Shown piece after piece: positions 1-5,063 of a DNA stretch of 5,063 nucleotides (position 1 is its first letter; each line of letters begins with the position of its first letter). The notes under the pieces were generated by a model, which saw only the letters and a program-made list of their open reading frames with translations, had not been told where the DNA came from and made no database searches. The position numbers were made by a program, and so were the translations under genes. This stretch comes from Fimenecus sp052273845. GTDB taxonomy: Bacteria > Bacillota > Clostridia > Oscillospirales > Acutalibacteraceae. The stretch is from contig DAVZHM010000104.1 in NCBI GenBank assembly GCA_052273845.1, positions 1 through 5,063 of the forward strand. Reading direction: 5' to 3'.

Positions 1-21
1 AATCAAAGTAGAAATTTAGAA

Positions 22-1215
22 ATGGCAAAACATCTTTTTACTTCCGAATCGGTAACAGAGGGGCATCCCGACAAAATCTGTGACAATATTTCCGACGCGG
101 TTTTAGACGCAATCCTTACGCAGGATAAAAACGGGCGCGTGGCGTGCGAAACCACCTGCATTACGGACAGAATCACCGTAATGGGCGAAATCACCACAAG
201 TGCGAAAATTAACATTGAACAAATCGCGCGTGATGTGGTTTGCGAAATCGGCTATGACAGCGACGAAAAAGGCTTTAACGGGCATACTTGTAAGGTAGAA
301 ACCATCATTGACAAACAATCGGCGGATATTGCTTTGGGCGTGGACGCTTCTTATGAATTAAAAGAAGGTCAAACGGATGACTACAATCTGCATGGCGCAG
401 GTGACCAAGGTATGATGTTCGGCTATGCTTGCGATGAAACCGAAGAACTGATGCCTTTGCCGATTTCTCTGTCGCATAAATTGGCAAAACAGTTGACTGC
501 CGTGCGCAAGAACGGCACGCTCCCCTATCTGCGTCCCGACGGCAAAACGCAGGTCACCGTAGAATATGACGGAAACGACAATCCCGTGCGCATTGACACC
601 ATCGTCATTTCGTCCCAACACAGCGCAGATGTGGAACTTTCGCAAATTCGCACCGATATTTTGAACTATGTAATTAAACCGATTGTACCTGAAAATCTTT
701 TTGACGACGATACCATCATTTATGTCAACCCCACCGGTCGCTTTGTTACCGGCGGCCCTGCGGGCGACAGCGGCTTAACCGGCAGAAAGATTATTGTGGA
801 CACTTACGGCGGTGTCGGCAGACACGGCGGCGGTTGCTTCTCGGGCAAAGACCCGACCAAGGTTGACCGTTCTGCGGCATATGCGGCTCGATATGTTGCC
901 AAAAACATTGTTGCGGCAGGCCTTGCGAAAAAATGCGAAATTCAGTTGGCTTACGCCATTGGTGTGGCACACCCTGTATCTGTTATGGTGGATACTTTCG
1001 GCACGGGTGTTTTGGCGGATGATGTTTTAAGCGAAATCGTTTCGGAAGTGTTTGACCTGCGCCCTGCGGCAATCATCAATTATCTGGATTTGCGCCGTCC
1101 GATTTACCGTCCGCTTGCTTCTTACGGCCATATGGGCAGAACGGATTTGGATGTGCGTTGGGAGCAAACCGACAAAGTAGACGCGCTGAAAAAAGCGGCA
1201 GGCGTTTCAAATTAA
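22..1215 (+). CDS. metK: S-adenosylmethionine synthetase (methionine adenosyltransferase)
   Basis: This cytoplasmic enzyme makes S-adenosylmethionine from methionine and ATP, releasing phosphate and pyrophosphate; SAM feeds methylation and polyamine reactions. The 397-residue protein is full length for the family. It opens with the family N-terminus containing GHPDKICD (residues 14-21; His15, Asp17 and Lys18 are the expected ATP/metal and methionine-site residues). The first signature, GAGDQGMMFGYA, is at 125-136 and the second, GGGCFSGKD, at 269-277. Lys276, Lys280 and Asp282 match the catalytic Lys265, Lys269 and Asp271 of the E. coli enzyme. The second signature has Cys272 where Ala is usual; the family pattern tolerates this. 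The ATG at 22 gives the canonical N-terminus, but no good Shine-Dalgarno sequence is visible in the 21 bases before it. Any promoter or SAM-responsive leader would lie outside the window. There is no GC-rich terminator directly after the stop, so read-through into the DUF378 gene is possible. The identification is essentially certain. Confidence 0.99.
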   Translation: MAKHLFTSESVTEGHPDKICDNISDAVLDAILTQDKNGRVACETTCITDRITVMGEITTSAKINIEQIARDVVCEIGYDSDEKGFNGHTCKVETIIDKQSADIALGVDASYELKEGQTDDYNLHGAGDQGMMFGYACDETEELMPLPISLSHKLAKQLTAVRKNGTLPYLRPDGKTQVTVEYDGNDNPVRIDTIVISSQHSADVELSQIRTDILNYVIKPIVPENLFDDDTIIYVNPTGRFVTGGPAGDSGLTGRKIIVDTYGGVGRHGGGCFSGKDPTKVDRSAAYAARYVAKNIVAAGLAKKCEIQLAYAIGVAHPVSVMVDTFGTGVLADDVLSEIVSEVFDLRPAAIINYLDLRRPIYRPLASYGHMGRTDLDVRWEQTDKVDALKKAAGVSN

Positions 1216-1277
1216 AAAATTTTTAAAAACTGAATAAAGCATATTTTTTAACGCAAACTACGGATAAGCCACTATTT

Positions 1278-1283
1278 AAGGAG
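1278..1283 (+). promoter_or_regulatory. Ribosome binding site that decides the DUF378 start
   Basis: AAGGAG lies 9 bases before the ATG at 1293. An in-frame TTG at 1284 begins on the very next base after this motif and is too close to be used, so the ATG is the better start. Confidence 0.8.
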
Positions 1284-1292
1284 TTGAAAAAT

Positions 1293-1508
1293 ATGCTGGA
1301 TAGAATCGCTTTAATTTTAGTCATCATCGGCGGCATCAACTGGGGCTCTATCGGTCTGTTTCAGTTTGATATCGTCGGCTGGATTTTCGGCGGGCAAGGC
1401 GCGGTTGTCAGCAGAATCATTTACACATTGGTTGCGATTGCTGCCGTTTGGTGTATCTCCCTGTTGTTCCGTGAAAGCGAGGTACTTTCTTCCGCTACGG
1501 ATGAATAA
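1293..1508 (+). CDS. DUF378 family small membrane protein
   Basis: This is a 71-residue integral membrane protein of the DUF378 family, whose biochemical role is unknown. The N-terminal half carries the family hallmark, a hydrophobic stretch leading into IGGINWGSIGLF (about residues 12-23). A polar turn with Gly33, Gly34 and Gly36 follows, then a second hydrophobic stretch containing SRIIYTLVAIAAVW (about 40-53). Two membrane helices are expected at about 5-25 and 39-58, with an acidic tail (ESEV, TDE). I chose the ATG at 1293 because of its correctly spaced AAGGAG; starting at the TTG at 1284 would add three residues. The gene lies 77 bases after metK. That gap is AT-rich, with no convincing promoter and no GC-rich terminator, so the gene may be co-transcribed with metK or have its own weak promoter. 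A strong terminator begins 24 bases after its stop. The family call is firm; no function can be given. Confidence 0.9.
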   Translation: MLDRIALILVIIGGINWGSIGLFQFDIVGWIFGGQGAVVSRIIYTLVAIAAVWCISLLFRESEVLSSATDE

Positions 1509-1532
1509 GCCCGTCTGTCGATTCTAATGAAG

Positions 1533-1573
1533 AACCCGCAGTTCCTTATTTATGGAACTGCGGGTTTTGTTTT
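1533..1573 (+). terminator. Intrinsic terminator between convergent units
   Basis: A perfect 13-bp stem pairs AACCCGCAGTTCC (1533-1545) with GGAACTGCGGGTT (1554-1566) around an 8-base loop, TTATTTAT. Two further pairs are possible at the base (1531-1532 with 1567-1568). On the + strand it is followed by TTGTTTT, the usual U-rich tail, so it should end the metK/DUF378 transcript. On the - strand the tail is the weaker TTCTTCATTA, so it may also stop transcripts from the rqcH side, less efficiently. The + strand tail runs into the rqcH stop codon (1572-1574). Confidence 0.93.
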
Positions 1574-3308
1574 ATGTTTCGCTTTCGGGATTTTTCGGTG
1601 TGACGAAAACCGTATTGTAAACGTGGTAAATCACTTTGCCGGGTTTTGCGCCGACAGGCTTTTTGATGTTTTTAATCAAAGTGTAATCCACAGGAACTTT
1701 TTGTGCGTCTTTGGCACTGCTGAAAAACGCGGCGATTTCGGCGGCTTCAACCACCGCTTTGTCCGTAATTTCGCGGTTCTCGGAAAGAATAATCGTATGC
1801 GAGCCGGCGAAGTTTTGCGTATGCAGCCACATATCATAATTCTTGGCGGTTTTTAAGGTCAGTTTATCGTTTTGCACATTGTTACGCCCAACCAAAACCG
1901 TGAACCCTTCGCTTGTTTGGAAGCGATAAGGCGGCATTTCTTTCGGCAAACGTAATTTGCCGCCTTTTTTCCGTTTCAAATATCCGCCGTCAATCAATTC
2001 CTGCCGAATGAGCGACAATTCGCTTTCCGTGTCAGCACGGGAAAGAATATCCAAAACAGAATCGAAATACAAAAGCTCCTGCTCGCCTTTTCCAATCAAC
2101 TGTGCGAGCATTTTTTCTGCGGTGTGCGCTTTTTTATAAGCTTTATAATACTTTTGCGCGTTTTGCGCCGGCGAAAGCGCCGGGTTTGCCGAAATGCGTA
2201 CCTTTTGGTTGTCGTCATAATAATTCGGTACTTCATAAAAAGCGGCGCCCTTTTGCAAGGCATATTGGTGGGCGTTAATCAGTTCCGCAAACACACGGAG
2301 TTGTTCTTTGTCAGCGCAGGCTTTCAGTTCCGCTTGCTGATTGGAAATTTTGCGCGCGGTTCGCTCTTTTAAAGTGTTCAGCGCCTTATACAAATCCCCT
2401 GCTTTGCGCTTCGCGCGTAACGCACGGTCACGCTCGAAATAAAAGGCGTCCAAAAGCGCGCAAAAGGAATCGGCGTAGGTTTTCTTGTAGTATGTGCCAT
2501 ACTGCGTAATATCCATAAACGAAAAATCGAAGGGTTTGTCGTCTTCGTTATACACAATGCAATACTGCGGGGTGTTATTCTGCAAAGCAGTTTGTATATC
2601 AGAAATCGCCGCTGTAATTCTGTCTTCTTTGGCAGAGTCTGCCGAGCAAGTACAATCCCCCGCCGCACGCGTGGCAAGTTCGCGGCTGACAATCGGAGAA
2701 ATCCCCTCCACACTTTGCATAAAGGCTTTGGAGAGTTGCTGATTTTTTTGCAGTTTGACGCGCGCGGTTGCTTTTTCGGCACTTTCCGTAAGCAAATTGA
2801 TTTTATCCTGCCGCGGCGGCAAAACATATGTGCAACCCGGCAAAACTTCACGAACGGTGGATTTTGTTTCGTCCACGCGCTTCACGGCATCCAAAATTTT
2901 TCCGTTGCCGTCAATCAAAATAATATTACTGTGTTGCCCTGTGATTTCCACGCAAAGCGACAGCCGAACTTTGTCGCCGATTTCATTCGTGGCATCAAAA
3001 TCCAAAAACAAAATGCGGTCAAGCCCCGCTTGGCGAATATTGGACAGCACAGCACCCGTTAAGTGTTTGCGAAACAGCATACAAAGCATGGGCGGATTTT
3101 GCGGATTTTCCGTCGGGTACTGCGTCAAATGCACGCGCGCCGATGCGGATTCCGCAGACAAAAACAATCGAAAAGCGCCGTTACGCGTGCGCAACAACAA
3201 CACAATTTCCGCTTTGGAGGGTTGGTGGACTTTTTCCACCCGCGCGCCCAAAACGGTATTCTCCAATTCGGTTTTTACGAAATGCAAGGTAATGCCATCT
3301 AATGCCAT
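1572..3308 (-). CDS. rqcH: RqcH / NFACT family ribosome quality control protein (older name: FbpA-like fibronectin-binding protein)
   Basis: RqcH-type proteins bind split 50S subunits carrying stalled peptidyl-tRNA and recruit alanyl-tRNA to add a C-terminal alanine tail that marks the chain for degradation. The 578-residue length is normal. The NFACT-N domain (about 1-175) has the Asp-Arg pair at residues 97-98 (GLDRI), exactly the numbering of the pair needed for tRNA binding and tailing in B. subtilis RqcH, and EITGQHSNIILID at 121-133. A helix-hairpin-helix-like segment (EGISPIVSREL, 201-211) follows, then a long charged helical region, probably the coiled-coil arm (about 290-435), including NAQKYYKAYKKAHTAEKML at 383-401. 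The C-terminal NFACT-R domain (about 460-570) shows GRNNVQNDKLTLK (474-486), MWLH (493-496) and GSHTII (502-507). AGGAG lies 5 bases before the ATG. The gene starts 13 bases after the Nif3-like stop, as expected for the last gene of an operon. The older 'fibronectin-binding' label is from family history and is not supported as the main role. Confidence 0.96.
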   Translation of the reverse strand: MALDGITLHFVKTELENTVLGARVEKVHQPSKAEIVLLLRTRNGAFRLFLSAESASARVHLTQYPTENPQNPPMLCMLFRKHLTGAVLSNIRQAGLDRILFLDFDATNEIGDKVRLSLCVEITGQHSNIILIDGNGKILDAVKRVDETKSTVREVLPGCTYVLPPRQDKINLLTESAEKATARVKLQKNQQLSKAFMQSVEGISPIVSRELATRAAGDCTCSADSAKEDRITAAISDIQTALQNNTPQYCIVYNEDDKPFDFSFMDITQYGTYYKKTYADSFCALLDAFYFERDRALRAKRKAGDLYKALNTLKERTARKISNQQAELKACADKEQLRVFAELINAHQYALQKGAAFYEVPNYYDDNQKVRISANPALSPAQNAQKYYKAYKKAHTAEKMLAQLIGKGEQELLYFDSVLDILSRADTESELSLIRQELIDGGYLKRKKGGKLRLPKEMPPYRFQTSEGFTVLVGRNNVQNDKLTLKTAKNYDMWLHTQNFAGSHTIILSENREITDKAVVEAAEIAAFFSSAKDAQKVPVDYTLIKNIKKPVGAKPGKVIYHVYNTVFVTPKNPESET

Positions 3309-3321
3309 AATAACTCCTGTT

Positions 3322-4062
3322 TTATACGGTAACTGTCGGTGCGGTTTGCGCAGACAACAGACATTCTATTTCGGGGAACTGCGTTTGCACGCGATTTTTC
3401 AGAGCAACCACCGCAGGGTGTTCCGTTGCAAAATGCCCTGCCGCCGCTACGGACAAGCCAAGATCCGCGGCATCTAATATTTCGTGATGCTTTGCGTCAC
3501 CCGTAAAATACAAATCCGCACCCAACGCCTTCGCATCCTTTGCAAACTCCATAGCCGCGCCGCCGCAAACTGCAATTAGGTTTACCTCTTTGTTCGGTAA
3601 CGAAACAGACACGGTTGTTTTCAAAACAGATTTTGCGTGCTGTGCAAATTCCAAAGCCGTTTTGCAATCCGTTTCGCCGAGACGGAAAAATCCGTTTTCG
3701 GACTTTCGGATATTTTGCAGTCCCAAAAGTTCGGAGAGCACATCATTGACGCCGCCGTCAGCGCAATCAAAGGAAGTATGCGCGGAAAGCACCGTGATGC
3801 CGTATTTTGCCGCGAGATAAGCAGGATTTTCTTCTGTGAATTGTTTTTGTGCCGTGAACAAAAACGGATGATGCGTCACAATCATTTCGCACTGTTTTTC
3901 ATGCGCTTCACGAACCAAATTCGCAGTTGCATCCAGAGCGAATAAAATTCTGCGCACTTCTTTCGCGCGTTCGCCGACCTGAAAGCCGCTGTTATCCCAC
4001 GCTCCCTGTGCACAAAACGGCGCAATACTGTCTATGTATTCATAAATTTGCCCTGCGTTCAT
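3322..4062 (-). CDS. Nif3-like dinuclear metal centre protein (YqfO/YbgI family, short form)
   Basis: This is a cytoplasmic protein of the Nif3 family, known for toroidal hexamers with a two-metal site in each subunit. Some members are annotated as GTP cyclohydrolase I type 2, but the physiological reaction is not settled. The 246 residues show AWDNSGFQVG (21-30), THHP (63-66), AHTSFDCADGGVND (94-107) and AGHFATEH (208-215). By analogy with E. coli YbgI, the likely ligands His64, His65, Asp99, His210 and Glu214 are all present, so the site looks intact. The length matches the short YbgI form; the PII-like domain inserted in the roughly 370-residue B. subtilis YqfO is absent. The ATG at 4062 has AAAGGAG with 7 bases of spacing. 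An in-frame TTG two codons upstream (4068) is only one base from that motif and is unlikely. The start overlaps the end of trmK by 23 bases, suggesting translational coupling, and rqcH follows 13 bases after the stop. The family assignment is secure; the function is uncertain. Confidence 0.95.
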   Translation of the reverse strand: MNAGQIYEYIDSIAPFCAQGAWDNSGFQVGERAKEVRRILFALDATANLVREAHEKQCEMIVTHHPFLFTAQKQFTEENPAYLAAKYGITVLSAHTSFDCADGGVNDVLSELLGLQNIRKSENGFFRLGETDCKTALEFAQHAKSVLKTTVSVSLPNKEVNLIAVCGGAAMEFAKDAKALGADLYFTGDAKHHEILDAADLGLSVAAAGHFATEHPAVVALKNRVQTQFPEIECLLSAQTAPTVTV

Positions 4063-4723
4063 TTTCAATCTCCTTTATGATTTCAAACAATCGTTCGGAC
4101 TCCGCGGGGTCTTTTTCTTGCAAAGCATCGGCGCGTTTTTTTAAGCGCGCCACGATTTTATCCAAAAACAACATATCTGTTTCTGCTTTGCCATGCGGCA
4201 ATTCGCCCGCGAAAGCATACCAAAGCGGATATTCTCGTCTTTCCTCGCAGAAGCGCGCTGAAATCACCAAATACAGCCGCTCCCCTTCTGCTGTGGTGCG
4301 TTCATCTTCAATTTTGAAGCCGTTTTCGCATAGTGCGCGGCGAACATCTTCAAAATGCGTCATCGGTTGCAGTATCAAATGCTTACTTACGTCTTGCAAC
4401 CACGGGGTATCGTTTATCATATCGGCAATTTGGTTGCCTCCCATACCCGCTACGACAATTTCCTGTGCTTCATCGGGCGCAATGCTTTGCAAACCGTCAG
4501 ACAAGCGCAATTCAATTTGTTCCACCAAACCATACTCAGCAAGTGTTTTTCGGGCGTTACCAAGCGGATTCGGGTTAATATCCGCGGCGATAGCAAAATG
4601 CGCCTTGCTGTTCAACAAACACCACGCAGGCAAATAGGCGTGGTCGGTACCGATGTCCGCCATACAGACGCACGGCGAAACGCAATCGGCAACCAACTGC
4701 AATCGATTTGTCAGTTTCAACAT
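4040..4723 (-). CDS. trmK: tRNA (adenine(22)-N(1))-methyltransferase TrmK
   Basis: TrmK uses SAM to methylate N1 of adenine 22 in the D-loop region of a subset of bacterial tRNAs. The 227-residue protein has a Rossmann-fold methyltransferase domain followed by a helical C-terminal part. Visible motifs are the SAM-binding loop ADIGTDHAYLP (22-32), the acidic end of strand 2 in AADIN (46-50), LSDGL (74-78), VVAGMGG (90-96) and LILQP (116-120). The last 40 residues or so (about 185-227) are rich in charged residues and leucines and look like the coiled-coil tail typical of the family. The ATG at 4723 gives the expected N-terminus (MLKLTNRLQLVADCV). It has only a weak GGTG motif 4 bases upstream, unlike the strong sites of its neighbours. 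It starts 12 bases after a terminator stem and overlaps the Nif3-like gene, an adjacency found in Firmicutes (yqfN–yqfO in B. subtilis). Confidence 0.96.
   Translation of the reverse strand: MLKLTNRLQLVADCVSPCVCMADIGTDHAYLPAWCLLNSKAHFAIAADINPNPLGNARKTLAEYGLVEQIELRLSDGLQSIAPDEAQEIVVAGMGGNQIADMINDTPWLQDVSKHLILQPMTHFEDVRRALCENGFKIEDERTTAEGERLYLVISARFCEERREYPLWYAFAGELPHGKAETDMLFLDKIVARLKKRADALQEKDPAESERLFEIIKEIENERRANL
4070..4076 (-). promoter_or_regulatory. Ribosome binding site inside the end of trmK that sets the Nif3-like start
   Basis: AAAGGAG on the - strand lies 7 bases before the ATG at 4062 and within the last codons of trmK. Its spacing favours the ATG over the TTG at 4068, which is one base away. 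Its place inside trmK means ribosomes finishing trmK pass directly over it. Confidence 0.8.
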
Positions 4724-4727
4724 AATA

Positions 4728-4731
4728 CACC
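4728..4731 (-). promoter_or_regulatory. Weak ribosome binding site of trmK
   Basis: GGTG, four bases before the trmK ATG, can pair with the part of the 16S tail that recognises the right half of GGAGGTGA, which suits the short spacing. No better motif is present in the 12 bases between the terminator stem and the start. This suggests modest initiation. Confidence 0.4.
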
Positions 4732-4735
4732 ATAG

Positions 4736-4772
4736 AAAAACAGGGGTGCGAAATCACACAGCCCCTGTTTTT
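4736..4772 (-). terminator. Intrinsic terminator between the DUF1858 gene and trmK
   Basis: Read on the - strand, AAAAACAGGGG (4772-4762) pairs with CCCCTGTTTTT (4746-4736) in an 11-bp stem. Inside it, after a three-base bulge (CTG), TGTG can pair with CGCA (one G-U) around an ATTT loop. The five T bases of the right arm continue as CTAT, giving the usual U-rich end. The hairpin begins 3 bases after the DUF1858 stop codon, so it should end that transcript. Because the stem is A-rich on one side and T-rich on the other, it could also act on the + strand, but no + strand gene ends here. Confidence 0.85.
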
Positions 4773-4775
4773 TCC

Positions 4776-4982
4776 TTATTTATTCTTCAGAAATTCGTTG
4801 ATTTTTTCAACCAATGCGTCAGCGTCTACGCCGTGTACTTCGCAAGCCTGTTCAACGGTTTCACCACGGGAAGCGGGGCAACCCAAGCAGTGCATACCCA
4901 TTTCCAAGAAAAACGGAACTGTTTCGCGGTCGGCGTCCAAAATGTCGCCGATAGTCATATCCTTTGTAATTTCTTTCAACAT
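4776..4982 (-). CDS. DUF1858 domain CxxC protein (hybrid-cluster-protein-associated redox disulfide type)
   Basis: This is a 68-residue soluble protein that is almost entirely one DUF1858 domain. The family pattern is clear: ITKDMTIGDILD near the N-terminus (5-16), then MGMHCLGCPASRGETVEQA (28-46) and EVHGVDADAL (48-57). Cys32 and Cys35 form a CxxC pair. Related domains are named for their association with hybrid cluster (prismane) proteins and are presumed to be redox disulfide or metal-handling modules; no reaction is proven and no hybrid cluster gene is seen here. The start is firm: AAGGAGG lies 7 bases before the ATG. The upstream gene's stop codon overlaps that ribosome binding site, so the two genes are probably translated from one mRNA, and a terminator follows directly. 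Confidence 0.92.
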   Translation of the reverse strand: MLKEITKDMTIGDILDADRETVPFFLEMGMHCLGCPASRGETVEQACEVHGVDADALVEKINEFLKNK

Positions 4983-4989
4983 CCTGTTT

Positions 4990-4997
4990 CCTCCTTA
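4990..4997 (-). promoter_or_regulatory. Ribosome binding site of the DUF1858 gene overlapping the upstream stop codon
   Basis: TAAGGAGG on the - strand holds both the stop codon of the edge gene (TAA, 4997-4995) and a near-perfect Shine-Dalgarno sequence, 7 bases before the DUF1858 ATG. The arrangement suits coupled translation of the two genes. Confidence 0.85.
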
Positions 4998-5063
4998 TGC
5001 TTTTAAAACTGCAAGTTTCACCGAAGCCGCACCGATTTCCACCGTTTTTTCAAGGTCTGCGAA
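4995..5063 (-). CDS. Unidentified protein, C-terminal end only (cut by the window edge)
   Basis: An open frame of 22 codons enters from the right edge and ends at the TAA at 4997-4995. The visible C-terminus begins FADLEKTVEIGAASV and finishes AVLKA; it looks like an ordinary soluble helical tail with no diagnostic motif, so I cannot name it. The reading is supported by the way its stop codon is fused with the strong DUF1858 ribosome binding site, an arrangement typical of genes within an operon. The start and the rest of the gene lie beyond the window. Confidence 0.6.
   Translation of the reverse strand, partial: FADLEKTVEIGAASVKLAVLKA

Noticed and set aside
1..21. Possible SAM riboswitch or leader in front of metK.
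   Set aside because: Only 21 bases precede the start and they show no riboswitch helix or terminator; any such element would be outside the window.
1212..1228. AT-only inverted repeat (A-run followed by T-run) after the metK stop, considered as a terminator.
   Set aside because: The stem would be all A-T with no loop and no GC pairs, so it is not a credible intrinsic terminator.
2378..2851. A 157-codon open frame on the - strand inside rqcH, in another frame.
   Set aside because: rqcH is intact and continuous through this region; the alternative translation is Arg/Lys-rich with no domain.
2755..3477. A 240-codon open frame on the + strand opposite rqcH and the Nif3-like gene.
   Set aside because: It is antisense to two well-supported genes, has no recognisable family pattern, and spans the rqcH/Nif3-like junction; it is explained by codon bias of the real genes.
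3927..4637. A 236-codon open frame on the + strand opposite trmK and the start of the Nif3-like gene.
   Set aside because: The translation is Ser/Arg/Cys-rich with no domain pattern, and both underlying - strand genes have clear motifs; it is a shadow frame.
4721..4733. An out-of-frame ATG at 4733 just before the trmK start, considered as an upstream start or leader peptide.
   Set aside because: The frame runs through trmK without a family match, lacks a ribosome binding site and begins almost inside the terminator stem.
4782..4810. Promoter-like pair on the - strand at the end of the DUF1858 gene: TTGAAA (4810-4805), 17-base spacer, AAGAAT (4787-4782).
   Set aside because: The -10 match is only four of six and the transcript would run straight into the terminator; too weak to call without mapped RNA ends, though it is the best candidate seen for a trmK promoter.

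Overview
The window reads as ordinary housekeeping chromosome from a Gram-positive, Firmicutes-type bacterium. I would guess Clostridia, possibly the Oscillospiraceae/Ruminococcaceae side. The reasons are strong AGGAGG-type ribosome binding sites in front of most genes, a trmK–nif3-like pair as found in Firmicutes, a bacterial RqcH/NFACT protein, a Clostridia-style DUF1858 CxxC protein, and base composition that looks like mid-40s percent GC by eye. The genus cannot be fixed from this sequence.

Layout. On the + strand, metK (S-adenosylmethionine synthetase) is complete, with its start 22 bases into the window. It is followed after 77 bases by a small two-helix membrane protein of the DUF378 family. 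A strong 13-bp hairpin with a T-rich tail closes this + strand unit. Everything to its right lies on the - strand and converges on the same hairpin. Reading in the direction of transcription (right to left) there is the C-terminal end of an unidentified gene cut by the window edge, a 68-residue DUF1858 CxxC protein, an intrinsic terminator, trmK (tRNA adenine-22 N1-methyltransferase), a Nif3-like dinuclear-metal protein, and rqcH (NFACT family, ribosome quality control).

How the genes fit together. The right-hand genes form two tightly packed translational units. The edge gene's stop codon lies inside the DUF1858 ribosome binding site. trmK overlaps the Nif3-like gene by 23 bases, and that gene is followed 13 bases later by rqcH. 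The theme of the second unit is tRNA modification and rescue of stalled ribosomes, with a Nif3-like protein of uncertain biochemistry between the two. metK makes the SAM that TrmK uses, but they are on opposite strands and this is not evidence of a functional link. The terminator sits only 12 bases before the trmK start with no convincing promoter after it, so trmK–nif3–rqcH may depend on read-through. I regard this as the most useful regulatory observation here.

I found no rRNA, tRNA, CRISPR array, insertion sequence, prophage gene, attachment site or large repeat, and no stretch above 100 bases without a gene. I do not see an undescribed system in this window; the findings are modest and scored accordingly.
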